Assembly: GCA_018432235.1 (NCBI GenBank)
Contig: JAHDLO010000047.1
Location: 1 to 55,754 of the forward strand
Reading direction: 5' to 3'
DNA: 55,754 nucleotides
Source: Clostridiaceae bacterium
Lineage (GTDB): Bacteria; Bacillota; Clostridia; Peptostreptococcales; Natronincolaceae
In this document: positions 35,057 to 44,593 of the stretch, piece after piece
How positions within the stretch are numbered: the stretch's first letter is position 1
Layout of the letters: each line of letters opens with the position of its first letter
Position numbers and translations under genes: made by a program
The notes under the pieces: model-generated
What the model was told of the DNA's origin: nothing
What the model saw: only the letters and a program-made list of their open reading frames with translations
The model's database searches: none

Positions 35057-36370
35057 TTGAGCATAACAAGACGTTTTATACTTCTGCCGGCGGTGGGGTT
35101 AATAGTATTGGCGATATCGATTTATATGAACAGCCCCTTGACGGTTTTCGTTATATACAATATTGTCTGCTTTGGACTATTGGTGCTGGATTATCTTATA
35201 ACACCGGATGCTACTGCTCTGGAGATAAATCGACTCGGAGAGGATAAGCTTTCCCTCTTTGAACGGGAGGCAATAGCCTTTGAGGTATATAATAAGGGCA
35301 GTCTGAAGCTTGGCATTGAGTTAAAGGATGAAGTGCCGGAATTTCATTTTGAAGCAGAGGGAGGGCTTATGAAGGTGGAGCTGGAGCCCCACAGCAGCAA
35401 GGTACTTAAATATGATGTTACACCAACAAAAAGAGGTGCCTTCAGCTTTGGCAGCCTCCATATAAGGCTAAGGGGAAGACTGGGTCTATGTCAGAAAATA
35501 TTCAAGCTAAGGATGGATAGGGAGTACAGGGTTTATCCCAATATGAAAAATCTCCGGAAATATAGGCTCGGCATTTGCAACAATAGAAGGTATCAGCAAG
35601 GGCAGAGGAATCTCAGAATGCTGGGCAGAGGCACCTCCTTCGAGAGTCTGAGGGAATATGTGCATGGTGATGAATACAGGAGGATCAACTGGAAGGCCAC
35701 CGCCAGAGGCAACAAGCCAATAGTGAATCAGTATGAGCCAGAAAAAAACCAGCATGTCTATTTGTTTTTAGACATAGGCCGCCCCATGAGCTATACCATA
35801 AGGGGAAATCGAAAGCTGGACATAGCGGTCAATACAGCATTGGTCTTATCAGACCTGATCAATCAAAACGGCGATCAATCGGCACTGCTGTTATTTAACA
35901 CCAAGGTAGAGGGCATGATTATGCCAGGTAAGGGAGCCACTCATAGGAATAAAATACTGGAGACCCTATATCATATAGAGGGAACCAGAGATACCTCCAA
36001 TTATGATGAGGCCTTTTTCTACTTTAAGAAAAAGGAACGGCATAGAAGTATTGTCTTTATCTTCACCGACTTCGATACTGTAGAGGAGGCGGAGGAAATG
36101 CTGCGGGTGCTGCCGGTAATAGCAAAGAAAAATATTGTGGTGATCTTGCTTATGGAAAACGAGGGACTAAAGGACATAAGTCATCAGGGCATACAGGATA
36201 AGGAAAGTATATTTACAAAGGGTGTAGCAATGGATCTTTTGGAGGAGCGAAGACGAATCATCCATACCCTGAATCACAGGGGAATCCTATGCCTGGAATG
36301 CCCTGCTGAAAAGCTGGAATATACGGCGATAAATAAATATATCAGTATTAAAAATAGGACGTACTTATAG
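35057..36370 (+). CDS. DUF58 protein with VWA-like domain
   Basis: A 437-residue protein with two N-terminal membrane helices (about 5-45), a beta-rich domain, the DUF58 signature FESLREYVHGDEYRRINWKA (about 198-217), and a C-terminal VWA-like domain with FLDIGRPMS as a partial MIDAS motif. TTG start with AGGTGAGG upstream. The usual partner of the MoxR ATPase encoded just before it. Confidence 0.88.
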   Translation: MSITRRFILLPAVGLIVLAISIYMNSPLTVFVIYNIVCFGLLVLDYLITPDATALEINRLGEDKLSLFEREAIAFEVYNKGSLKLGIELKDEVPEFHFEAEGGLMKVELEPHSSKVLKYDVTPTKRGAFSFGSLHIRLRGRLGLCQKIFKLRMDREYRVYPNMKNLRKYRLGICNNRRYQQGQRNLRMLGRGTSFESLREYVHGDEYRRINWKATARGNKPIVNQYEPEKNQHVYLFLDIGRPMSYTIRGNRKLDIAVNTALVLSDLINQNGDQSALLLFNTKVEGMIMPGKGATHRNKILETLYHIEGTRDTSNYDEAFFYFKKKERHRSIVFIFTDFDTVEEAEEMLRVLPVIAKKNIVVILLMENEGLKDISHQGIQDKESIFTKGVAMDLLEERRRIIHTLNHRGILCLECPAEKLEYTAINKYISIKNRTYL

Positions 36371-36459
36371 CTTGACCTAAGATTTTCAAAGCTTATAACT
36401 ACGCTAATTATTTACTTGAGTTTTAAAAATTTGGGTTTGTAGGTCTTAAATGTTACATT

Positions 36460-36485
36460 GGCCCAGTATGGGCCTCAGCTCTTTT
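36460..36485 (+). terminator. Terminator after the DUF58 gene
   Basis: Short stem GGCCCA/TGGGCC (36460-36465/36469-36474) followed by TCAGCTCTTTTTC. It abuts the 3' end of the convergent SpoIIM-like gene. Confidence 0.5.
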
Positions 36486-37425
36486 TCTTAATATAAGGAA
36501 TTGAAAGGTATAGGGCCAGCACCACCGCTGTTGCAGCTGCAAAGGTAAGCTTCACAGACTCCGACAGCTGGCTTGGCGTAAAAAAACCCTCGATAATTCC
36601 TGCCACCACCAGCATAAGGACGATACCCGCCACCAGCTGGACGGCCTTTTTTGCTCCCACTATCAGAGCATCCCTTCTGGCGTAATCTCCAGGGATGAGG
36701 ATATGCTTTGCAATAATAAGACCCGCTCCGCCGGAGATAAATATAGCCGCCAGCTCTATAACCCCATGGGGCAGTATCAGGGACCAGTAGTTCAGGGGAT
36801 TACCGTATAAATACATAAGTGCAGTCAGGGCACCTATAAGTAGGCCGTTGTAGGCCAATACATAAACTGTGCCAACACCTAGCGTGATACCCAACACAAA
36901 GGCATTAAAGGAGACGGTTATATTGTTTATCATAATTTGACTTGCCATTAGGGGATGATTCCATTCTACTGAAGAGGCAGTACCCTCTTTAATACCCTCC
37001 AGCAGGCCTTGGGGCAAAAAAATGCCAGCAGACTCGGGGTTGAAATAGACCATCAGAAGGCTGGCGAGGAAGCCAAGGGTAAAAATGCTGAAGGCCGTAA
37101 ATGTATACCACCTAGCTTCCCTAAGAAGCTTCGGAAATTCATAGGTAAAATATTTAATAATTGCTGCAGGCGATACCCTTTTAACAGCATAAACCTGGTT
37201 ATGGCATTTAGCAATAAGGGCGTTTAGATAGCTATAGGTATTACTTTGGGGATAATGCACTCTGGCATAGGCCAAATGATGGCTGCTCTGTCGGAAGAGG
37301 TATAAGAAATTTTTTACCTCTGCAGAGGATAGAGAACCTATGCCCTTTTTATTAATTACGCCTGACAGAGCCTCTAGGTCCCGCCAAATATTTGATTTTG
37401 CTTTTATAAAATCCTCTTCCTTCAT
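36475..37425 (-). CDS. SpoIIM-like (DUF95) membrane protein
   Basis: A 316-residue integral membrane protein with a cytoplasmic N-terminal helical domain of about 100 residues and five or six transmembrane helices. The region ILPHGVIELAAIFISGGAGL is the hallmark of the stage II sporulation protein M/DUF95 family. In sporulation SpoIIM works with SpoIID and SpoIIP, but paralogues like this one sit in MoxR-DUF58-RDD clusters and probably have a separate role. Divergently transcribed from the RDD gene. Confidence 0.85.
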   Translation of the reverse strand: MKEEDFIKAKSNIWRDLEALSGVINKKGIGSLSSAEVKNFLYLFRQSSHHLAYARVHYPQSNTYSYLNALIAKCHNQVYAVKRVSPAAIIKYFTYEFPKLLREARWYTFTAFSIFTLGFLASLLMVYFNPESAGIFLPQGLLEGIKEGTASSVEWNHPLMASQIMINNITVSFNAFVLGITLGVGTVYVLAYNGLLIGALTALMYLYGNPLNYWSLILPHGVIELAAIFISGGAGLIIAKHILIPGDYARRDALIVGAKKAVQLVAGIVLMLVVAGIIEGFFTPSQLSESVKLTFAAATAVVLALYLSIPYIKKKS

Positions 37426-37491
37426 GTCATCACCTCTAGTCTATTGTATCAGATAATACCAAATATTGTATACCGTAATGGAGGGATTCAT

Positions 37492-38184
37492 TTGAAAAAG
37501 ATTAAAATAGTAACCCCGGAAAACATTGAAGTGGAATATCTTCTGGCGGATATCGGCTCCAGGACCGCTGCTGCTCTAATCGATTTCTTGCTTCAGGCGA
37601 TAGTTAGCATTATTCTGTGGGTGGCGGTAATTTTTATCAGTACACGACCAGGACAGCTATGGGATAATTATGAGGGATGGATTATAGCCATCGTGCTGCT
37701 GATCAATGCCGTAATAGCCTTTGCTTATTTTATAGTAATGGAGCTCAGCATGAATGGTGTAACAATAGGAAAAAAAGTGCTGGGGCTTAGGGCTATACGA
37801 AGCAATGGTCAGCCCCTGACACTAAAGCATTCTGCTTTAAGGAATTTCTTCAGGCTTTTTCTTGATATCTTTGGTGTGGGGGTGGTTGCAATCTTTTTTT
37901 CAAAAAGCAGAAAAAGGATTGGCGATTATGTAGCCTCCACAATAGTGATTATTGAAGAGAAAAAAAAGGCCCCAGTATTGCTGGCGGATTTGCTCACAAA
38001 AAATCAAGGCATTTATTATAAGCTGTCTCCGGAGGAGCAGGAGATTTTAAGAGAATATCTGGCAAGAAGAGGCAGCCTGGCTGAGGACAGTCCCATCAGG
38101 CAGGAAATTAGGACTTATTTTGTTAATAGCCTTATAGACCGGAGCAATGAAGAGGAGCTTAAGCAATTTATTGATGCACTATAG
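37492..38184 (+). CDS. RDD-family membrane protein
   Basis: A 230-residue protein whose N-terminal half is an RDD domain: Arg in IGSRTAAALIDFLLQ, acidic residues in the first helix, and the conserved GVTIGKKVLGLR. About three transmembrane helices, then a soluble, highly charged C-terminal tail of about 85 residues. The TTG at 37492 is preferred because GGAGGG lies seven bases upstream; an in-frame ATG 48 bp earlier lacks a site. Back-to-back with the SpoIIM-like gene, a pairing common in this cluster type. Confidence 0.82.
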   Translation: MKKIKIVTPENIEVEYLLADIGSRTAAALIDFLLQAIVSIILWVAVIFISTRPGQLWDNYEGWIIAIVLLINAVIAFAYFIVMELSMNGVTIGKKVLGLRAIRSNGQPLTLKHSALRNFFRLFLDIFGVGVVAIFFSKSRKRIGDYVASTIVIIEEKKKAPVLLADLLTKNQGIYYKLSPEEQEILREYLARRGSLAEDSPIRQEIRTYFVNSLIDRSNEEELKQFIDAL

Positions 38185-38198
38185 GCAAATACAAGAGG

Positions 38199-38229
38199 GC
38201 AATGTGAATTTTATTCATATTGCTTTTTT
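38199..38229 (+). terminator. Terminator after the RDD gene
   Basis: Stem GCAATGTGAA/TTCATATTGC (38199-38208/38214-38223) with one G-U pair, followed by TTTTTTC. Confidence 0.8.
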
Positions 38230-38321
38230 CATGGAAAGTTCCCGGCATAGTCACAGAAAGGACATAAATAGGGTTTAAACTAAGCCTGTAGTATAAAACA
38301 AAATCAAGAGGAGGAAATAAA

Positions 38322-39134
38322 ATGAAAGCTAAAAAAGTATTATCGGCAGCACTGCTGCTGGCTCTTTCAACAGCAATGCTAATTACACCAGTATCAGCAA
38401 ATGAGGCAGATGACTATGGGACAGTGGAGACTATAGAAATTAGCAGCCAAGCTGTGGCGCTTAAGGAGCTTAAGGGAAGCATCAAGGAAATCAGAGAAAT
38501 GGAGCTAGTGGTTGAGGATGCAGATGGGAAGGAATACATAGTCCCAATTTTCGGCTTTAAGCAGTTGGAGGAATATCAGGCGGCTGATCTGCAGGTGGGA
38601 GACGAAATAGAGCTGAAGGGCTTTGGTTCCCAAATGATGGAGGGGGTTTTCACAGCTACTACGGCGCTTATGGAAGGTGAAACGGTGCTGAAGCTGAAAA
38701 AGGCGGATGGCGAAATTGTGCCTGATATCGCTATTAACTGGGGGGCAACTGACCTTAAGGATAATTCAATAGTAGTATCTACCGTAAGCGCAACAAAAGC
38801 TAAAGAACTAAGTAAGGAAGAAATAGAAAAGCTGATGCAGAAGGCAAATGCAGATAGTATAGAGCTAAGCAGGGATGAATCTGGTATCAGTGTGAGGGTC
38901 TTCAATGGCAATATAGAGACTGCTGAAGCTTTAGATAATAACAATCAGGACTTTGTAGTAAGCATGCTAAACCCGGTGGAAGAAATAGCGGGCTTGTCTT
39001 TAGAAAATACTATGAGCCTAAGAGCCATGCCTTCCGGCGATTTGTTTATAGCCAATGAAATCACAGTCAATGGAATAACCCTAAAGCTGGAGAATATGGT
39101 GGCAGCTAAATCTGCCATAAAAGAGATTAAATAG
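38322..39134 (+). CDS. Secreted hypothetical protein
   Basis: A 270-residue exported protein with a typical signal peptide (residues 1-26, cleavage likely after VSA). The mature part has an OB-like beta segment (about 45-110, KGSIKEIREMELVVED...VGDEIELKGF) and a C-terminal beta-rich half. I recognise no family. It is separated from the two-component genes by a terminator; their sensor may still respond to the same surface condition, but that is conjecture. Confidence 0.65.
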   Translation: MKAKKVLSAALLLALSTAMLITPVSANEADDYGTVETIEISSQAVALKELKGSIKEIREMELVVEDADGKEYIVPIFGFKQLEEYQAADLQVGDEIELKGFGSQMMEGVFTATTALMEGETVLKLKKADGEIVPDIAINWGATDLKDNSIVVSTVSATKAKELSKEEIEKLMQKANADSIELSRDESGISVRVFNGNIETAEALDNNNQDFVVSMLNPVEEIAGLSLENTMSLRAMPSGDLFIANEITVNGITLKLENMVAAKSAIKEIK

Positions 39135-39155
39135 TATTATTTAACTCATCTGAAT

Positions 39156-39193
39156 ACCTACTTATAAGCTATAATGTAAGTAGGTATTTTTTA
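39156..39193 (+). terminator. Terminator after the secreted-protein gene
   Basis: Stem ACCTACTT/AAGTAGGT (39156-39163/39178-39185) followed by ATTTTTTAC. Confidence 0.8.
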
Positions 39194-39235
39194 CTTATTG
39201 AACTGGAAAGGCTTTGTTACTTGGGAGGGACCTGA

Positions 39236-39916
39236 ATGAGCAGAAGCATTTTATTAATCGAAGATGAAAAGAGAATGAGAGAGATTTTGGTGGATTATTT
39301 TAAGAGGGAAGACTTTACTATATTTGAGGCTGCCGATGGCAGAGAAGCCCTTGAAGTCTTTGAAGCCCAGCCGATCCACCTTGTCATTTTAGATATAATG
39401 ATACCAGAGATAGACGGCTGGTCAGTATGCAAGCGTATACGAAGGGAGTCCGGAGTGCCAATCATAATGCTAACAGCTCGTTCTGATGAAGAGGATAAGC
39501 TGATGGGCTATGAGCTGGGGGCAGATGATTATATGACCAAGCCCTTCAGTCCAAAGGTTCTGGTGGCGAAGGCCAAGACCCTGCTAAAAAGGGCTGAGGG
39601 AAGTGTATTATCGGAGAACAGTATTATTAAAATCGATGAAATAGAAATCAACAAGGCCGCCAGAAGGGTTAAGATCGGTGATGAAGCAATAGAGCTGGCG
39701 CCCAAGGAATTTGACCTGCTTGTGTATTTGGTGGAAAATAGGGACATGGTACTGACAAGGGAGCAGATTTCAAGGCATGTTTGGGGCTACGACTATTTTG
39801 GGGATTTGCGTACGATAGACACCCATATTAAAAAATTGAGGTCAAAGCTAAGCAGCCAGGCAGGACATATAGGGACCATCAATAGGGTTGGCTACAGATT
39901 TGAGGTGAAGCCGTGA
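39236..39916 (+). CDS. OmpR/PhoB-family response regulator
   Basis: A 226-residue response regulator. The receiver domain (about 1-118) has the acidic pair EDE at 10-12, phospho-acceptor Asp53 in ILDIMIP, Thr in MLTARS and Lys in MTKPF. The C-terminal winged helix (about 130-225) ends in TINRVGYRFE. Start ATG with TGGGAGGG upstream. Its stop codon overlaps the kinase start as GTGA, so the pair is translationally coupled. Confidence 0.92.
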   Translation: MSRSILLIEDEKRMREILVDYFKREDFTIFEAADGREALEVFEAQPIHLVILDIMIPEIDGWSVCKRIRRESGVPIIMLTARSDEEDKLMGYELGADDYMTKPFSPKVLVAKAKTLLKRAEGSVLSENSIIKIDEIEINKAARRVKIGDEAIELAPKEFDLLVYLVENRDMVLTREQISRHVWGYDYFGDLRTIDTHIKKLRSKLSSQAGHIGTINRVGYRFEVKP

Positions 39917-41862
39917 GGAGGAAAAGTATAACCTTTAAGCTCTTTACAATAACGGCTGCCTTTTTCATGTTATTCCTTGTTTTGGTCGCCATTAGCCAGT
40001 CGGTGTTTTTTGAGAGCTTTTATTTGCAGCAGAAGATAAAACGTTTGGAGAAGAATGTAGAGGATTTTGCCTTTAGCTATGAAAATGAGGGCTGGGGAAC
40101 ATTAGATATAACTAAGAATATCAGTAGGTTTGTCAACAATAACAATTCGCAGCTGGCGATACTAAATGAGAAGGCTGCCGCAAAGCATCTACCCTCCTAC
40201 AACATAGTCATTGAAACAGAGGACAATAAAAGCGTTGTGGTTTTATTAAACAATATAAATCTGGTGCAGGCAATGCAGCAGATTAAACCCGTCATAGGCA
40301 GAGAAATCGCCATAGAAGGCATATACACCAGTAACGATAACAATGTACTGTATCCCTATAGTATAGAGGGGGAGGGCAGCCGCTGGGAGGCTTTAAGACC
40401 GGTTGGAGTCAATGTAAGAAGTGGCGTAACATCCATTTCCAACACTATTGGCGTATATGAGGCCACCCCTCCGGTTAAGCTGGAGGAGGTAGAATCGACT
40501 ACAGTGGTCACCGATGCCGCAGTTATAGCCTTAAGTGAGATGCAAGCTGTACAAGCCACCATTAGCTTAAATCTGCAACAGCTTAAGGGAAAGGTGCTGG
40601 AGCTGAACTATCCACAGCAGGAGGCATATGCTATGGCCTATAGGGAGGATATGCTGTGGTCTGCACTGGACTACTGGTTCTGGGCTTCTCAGGATAAGAA
40701 CTTTGAAATATCCTCAGAAGAAATGATTAGCTACAAATACACAAATCCTTTGAATGGGATTAATAGCATTGTCATGATTAAGCCAATTTTTAAAGAGGGG
40801 AATTTAAGCGAAATGTTATTTGCCATGTCGTCTTTACAGCCAGTAGGGGAAGCTATTGAGGTCATGAAGGATTACTATATTTACGGCATCATGGGTGCAA
40901 TTATTATCATCATACTTTTATCCTATATATATTCCAGATTAGTGGCAAATCCCCTAATAAAAATCAATAATGCAGCCCTTAGGATGGCAAACTTGGATTT
41001 TTCTGTGGAATGCAATATCAGCTCGGAGGATGAAATAGGGAAGCTGGCAAATAGTATTAACATCCTTGCCTCAAGCCTAAATAAAAACATGAAGACCCTT
41101 CAGGATACCAATGAAAGGCTGAAGCTGGAAATAGAGAAGGAACGAGGCCTTGAAAGGATGCGGAAGGAGTTTGTCTCCAGCGTATCCCATGAGCTTAAAA
41201 CACCTCTGGGTATTATGCGGGGCTTTGCAGAAGGCCTGAAGGATGAGGTTGCTATTGAAAAAAAGGATTATTATATAGAGACAATTTTAGATGAAATACA
41301 AAGAATGGATTCGCTGGTGCTGGACATGCTGGAGCTTTCCAGGCTAGAATCAAAGGCCTATCCTTTGACTATTGAGGACATTAATATATATGCTCTTGTA
41401 AACACAATAGAGAGCAGATTTATACAGCTGCTGGAGGAAAAGAATATCAACATTGAATATTGTTTAGAGGCAGAGGATATTTTGGTCAGCTGCGATGAAA
41501 AGAGAATACAGCAGGTAATCACCAATATTTTCAGCAATGCAGTCCGTCATGTACGGCCTAATAGCAATATAAGAATAGATATTAGGCGTCTGCTGGGAAA
41601 CAGGGTCTATATTGCCGTAGAAAATCAGGGAGATAATATACCGAAGGAAAAGCTGAGGCTGATATGGGACCGCTTCTACAGAGCTGAAGAGGCGAGGGAC
41701 AGAAGGACCGGTGGAACCGGACTGGGGCTTTCAATAGTTAAAAACATACTGGAGCTTCATAACAGTGAGTTTGGTGCCGTAAATACCGATGCAGGGGTGA
41801 GGTTTTTCTTTACATTACAGGAGGCAAAAGTAGCTGAAGGAACAGATATGCAAGAGAGCTAG
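39913..41862 (+). CDS. Sensor histidine kinase with large extracytoplasmic domain
   Basis: A 649-residue membrane kinase. Transmembrane helix about 10-30; an extracytoplasmic domain of about 290 residues; second transmembrane helix about 325-345; HAMP (about 347-400); HisKA with His426 in SHELKTP; HATPase domain with N-box NIFSNAVRH and G-box GTGLGLS. The sensor region is larger than a PAS/Cache domain of common kinases and I cannot assign it. GTG start overlapping the regulator's stop. The stop TAG lies at the head of a TAGTGCCTTG repeat element. Confidence 0.9.
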   Translation: MRRKSITFKLFTITAAFFMLFLVLVAISQSVFFESFYLQQKIKRLEKNVEDFAFSYENEGWGTLDITKNISRFVNNNNSQLAILNEKAAAKHLPSYNIVIETEDNKSVVVLLNNINLVQAMQQIKPVIGREIAIEGIYTSNDNNVLYPYSIEGEGSRWEALRPVGVNVRSGVTSISNTIGVYEATPPVKLEEVESTTVVTDAAVIALSEMQAVQATISLNLQQLKGKVLELNYPQQEAYAMAYREDMLWSALDYWFWASQDKNFEISSEEMISYKYTNPLNGINSIVMIKPIFKEGNLSEMLFAMSSLQPVGEAIEVMKDYYIYGIMGAIIIIILLSYIYSRLVANPLIKINNAALRMANLDFSVECNISSEDEIGKLANSINILASSLNKNMKTLQDTNERLKLEIEKERGLERMRKEFVSSVSHELKTPLGIMRGFAEGLKDEVAIEKKDYYIETILDEIQRMDSLVLDMLELSRLESKAYPLTIEDINIYALVNTIESRFIQLLEEKNINIEYCLEAEDILVSCDEKRIQQVITNIFSNAVRHVRPNSNIRIDIRRLLGNRVYIAVENQGDNIPKEKLRLIWDRFYRAEEARDRRTGGTGLGLSIVKNILELHNSEFGAVNTDAGVRFFFTLQEAKVAEGTDMQES

Positions 41863-41919
41863 TGCCTTGGCGGTTAAATATTATCATTGCTGAGCTAAGA
41901 CTTAAGGTTGTCAAGGCAC
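41860..41919. repeat. TAGTGCCTTG element with inverted ends
   Basis: GTGCCTTG (41862-41869) pairs with CAAGGCAC (41912-41919). Its first bases TAGTGCCTTG resemble the TAGTGCCTCG units at 33820 and 33981. In both the 33820 and 41860 elements the first arm pairs with a downstream segment (GCCTCG with CGAGGC; GCCTTG with CAAGGC), a compensated difference. It overlaps the kinase stop codon. Confidence 0.5.
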
Positions 41920-42067
41920 AAGGCTGCTCTGGCTTTCCAGCGGAGTATGACAGCACTGAAGAATACTATTGATAAATTGCCATAGCCGCTGCATAATAAT
42001 GATATTGAGGCAAAAATAAGACATTAAAATATATTGGCATATCGGCTTTTAAGGAGGCGCATGACAT

Positions 42068-43060
42068 ATGGAATTACCACAGGATTTAAGGACTGCAATA
42101 GATAGAGAATTGACATCCATATCATCGAAGGAGCTGACTGCTATAGCACAGGGGCTTTCCAAACGATATCGAGAGGGCTTAAGCGCAGAGGGAGAGGGCT
42201 ACTTGAACTCGCCGATGGATATCACAGCCTACGCCGCTTTTAGAATGCCTGCCACCTATGCGGCAGTGGCAGGGGCCATTAATCAGCTGGGAGACTTTGG
42301 CGATGGCTGGCTACCTAAAAGCATGCTGGACGTTGGTGCAGGCCCCGGTACTGCAATGTGGGCTGCCACCGCAGCATGGCCGCAGCTGGAGAAGATAACA
42401 CTATTGGAAAGAGATAAAAATATGATGTCTCTTGGAAAGCTACTGGCCCGTGAGGCTGATTCTGCTGCCATAAGAGAGGCTGACTGGATTAGCGTAGATT
42501 TAAATGGTGATTGGAAGACAGATGAAAAGGATTTGGTTATAGCCTCATATTCTCTGGGAGAGCTTTCGACGGAGGCGCTGAACAGCGTATTGATGAAGCT
42601 TTGGTCTATAACGAAGGGTGTTTTGATCATTATAGAGCCAGGAACACCGATTGGCTTCAATAGGCTCAAGGCTGCAAGAGAAATTTTAATAAGGGAAGGA
42701 GCAAAGACCATTGCCCCCTGTCCCCACAACGACAACTGCCCGTTACCTGAGGACGATTGGTGTCATTTTTCTCAAAGAGTGGCTCGTTCCAGACTTCACC
42801 GACAGGTTAAAGGCGGAGAGCTTTCCTATGAGGATGAAAAGTTTACCTTTATAGCCATGAGCCGTGATGCAAGCAATATAGGTGAAGGCAGGATCCTAAG
42901 ACATCCTATCATTCGCAAGGGTCATATACAGCTTAAGCTTTGCAGCACACAGGGCTTGAAATCGGTAGTAGTTACCAAAAGCCATAAGGAAGTCTATAAG
43001 CAGGCTAAGGGGCTGGAATGGGGCTCTGGTACCAAAGATATGAATTTTATTAATATGTAA
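42068..43060 (+). CDS. Rsm22-like rRNA methyltransferase family protein
   Basis: A 330-residue protein of the Rsm22/METTL17 group. It has a Rossmann SAM-binding fold (LDVGAGPGTAMWA near residue 93, IIEPGTP) and a Cys-rich C-terminal segment, CPHNDNCPLPEDDWCHF, that matches the iron-sulfur or zinc ligand region of the family. In eukaryotic mitochondria this family is needed for small-subunit ribosome assembly (known); the bacterial role is little studied. ATG start with AAGGAGG upstream. Confidence 0.88.
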   Translation: MELPQDLRTAIDRELTSISSKELTAIAQGLSKRYREGLSAEGEGYLNSPMDITAYAAFRMPATYAAVAGAINQLGDFGDGWLPKSMLDVGAGPGTAMWAATAAWPQLEKITLLERDKNMMSLGKLLAREADSAAIREADWISVDLNGDWKTDEKDLVIASYSLGELSTEALNSVLMKLWSITKGVLIIIEPGTPIGFNRLKAAREILIREGAKTIAPCPHNDNCPLPEDDWCHFSQRVARSRLHRQVKGGELSYEDEKFTFIAMSRDASNIGEGRILRHPIIRKGHIQLKLCSTQGLKSVVVTKSHKEVYKQAKGLEWGSGTKDMNFINM

Positions 43061-43266
43061 TATATGGATTGAAGTAAAACAGTGGGTCGAAGCCGCTATT
43101 TTACAAGAGGTGGATAAGCTCCTGTATTTAATAAATAGATAGAAATTTTAACAAAGTAGTGGTATACTTTATTAGGTATAATAAATGCTGATCAACCTAG
43201 TGTATTTGAAGGATTAGTAGGATAATCCGACGAATAATCTGAATTAAGGATATGGTGATACGAAGT

Positions 43267-43818
43267 ATGTATATTTATTTGGTTTTTTCAAAGACGGGTA
43301 CGTGGTTATCAAGAATATTGAAATTTTTTGTTAAAACAAAATATGTTCATGTGTCAATTGCTTTGGATGAGGATTTATCAAAAATGTACTCATTTGGCAG
43401 GGTTAATCCAGACAATCCATTTTCCGGAGGCTTTGTAGAAGAAAGCTTCTCAACAGGTGTTTACAAGAAGAACAGGAATTGTGAGTGTATTGTTTATAGG
43501 ATAAAGATAACAGCAGAGCAGCATCAGCTGCTGGAGGAAGAGATAAATGCCTTTTTAGCAAAGCAGGAGTCCTTACGATATAATTTTATAGGTCTCTTTA
43601 CCGCGGGAATGAAGATTAAGCTCAAAAGGGAAAGATATTATTTTTGCTCACAATTTGTTTCGGAGCTGTTGATAAAGATAAATGTATTAAACGATAATAA
43701 TCCGCCGGAAATGATTCGGCCGACAGACCTGCTGACTATTGAAACGAAGGAAATAGTATATCAAGGATTTGTATGGGATTACGGCTCTGCCATGAGACAA
43801 GCCATCAGCTCAAATTAA
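43267..43818 (+). CDS. Permuted papain-fold (YiiX/NlpC-P60 superfamily) protein, short type
   Basis: A 183-residue protein beginning MYIYLVFSKTGTWLSRILKF, with His28 (YVHVSIAL) and Cys127 (YFCSQFVSELL) as the predicted permuted catalytic pair. The ATG at 43267 is preferred over 43252 because GGTGAT lies seven bases upstream and because it gives the usual family N-terminus. No signal peptide. It has the same fold as the gene at 11783 but is otherwise different. Single-gene unit with a terminator. Confidence 0.75.
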   Translation: MYIYLVFSKTGTWLSRILKFFVKTKYVHVSIALDEDLSKMYSFGRVNPDNPFSGGFVEESFSTGVYKKNRNCECIVYRIKITAEQHQLLEEEINAFLAKQESLRYNFIGLFTAGMKIKLKRERYYFCSQFVSELLIKINVLNDNNPPEMIRPTDLLTIETKEIVYQGFVWDYGSAMRQAISSN

Positions 43819-43852
43819 AACAGCCTTACCTCAAATGAGGAGGCTGTTTTTA
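43817..43852. terminator. Bidirectional terminator
   Basis: AAAACAGCCT/AGGCTGTTTT arms (43817-43826/43841-43850) with inner CTCA/TGAG pairing. The flanking A- and T-runs give a U-tract on both strands, serving the convergent genes. Confidence 0.82.
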
Positions 43853-44353
43853 TTTCCCGAGCTTATTGGGGCGTTTATCGTAGTATATTGAGTAGAAACC
43901 CACTGCACTGAACAAGCCAAAGATATAAGCAACAAATGAGTGGATATAACACCATTTTTCATCTGCATACTGTAGAAACCCTAGCTGCATAGCAAGAGCT
44001 TCAATAGCTGTTGCCAAAGCCGAGAAGAGTAGTATCAAGAAGAGCTTTTTCCATCTTTCTCTGGGGAGGAATCTGATCAACAGGAGTCCTATTGCGAAAA
44101 ATGGACCAATCACAAGAAAGAGGTCCAAATCCCCTATAGGTATCATTAAAAATTTGTCTACCCAGAATCTATGATCGACAAAAAAGGTTTCAAGAATATA
44201 TCCCACAAACATTGTCCATATACCAACAGGAAGTGCATGTACAAATTCCTTCATTGAGCAGGTAAATACAATTACTATCCAGACCAGTATTGCAAGCAGT
44301 ACCCAGGGTAAATTGTATTTGTCCAGAAAAATAATAATGCTATCCAGTGTCAT
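43850..44353 (-). CDS. Small multi-TM membrane protein (CBO0543-like)
   Basis: A 167-residue membrane protein with about five transmembrane helices (roughly 12-32, 38-58, 72-95, 103-122 and 130-150). Its pattern, including WTMFVGYILETFFVD and a short basic tail, resembles the CBO0543 family of Firmicutes, which has no known function. Single gene, convergent with the permuted-papain gene, with GGAGGGTTG upstream of its ATG. Confidence 0.62.
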   Translation of the reverse strand: MTLDSIIIFLDKYNLPWVLLAILVWIVIVFTCSMKEFVHALPVGIWTMFVGYILETFFVDHRFWVDKFLMIPIGDLDLFLVIGPFFAIGLLLIRFLPRERWKKLFLILLFSALATAIEALAMQLGFLQYADEKWCYIHSFVAYIFGLFSAVGFYSIYYDKRPNKLGK

Positions 44354-44593
44354 AACAACCCTCCATATCTCTCCACGACAATTGCGAATTAAAAAGTAAG
44401 ACTATTTAAATATAACCAGATATCCAATGATACATACATGAACTATATTAATAATTTATAAATTATAGTTTGCACCTTCTCCCAATTTAATCCTTCGCAA
44501 GGGATCAGCAGCATAAAATAAAGTGCAGGTTATTGTTACAATTGAAATAGTTTGATATACTTATGCTGGGTAATTGTAAAGGAGATGAGCAGG

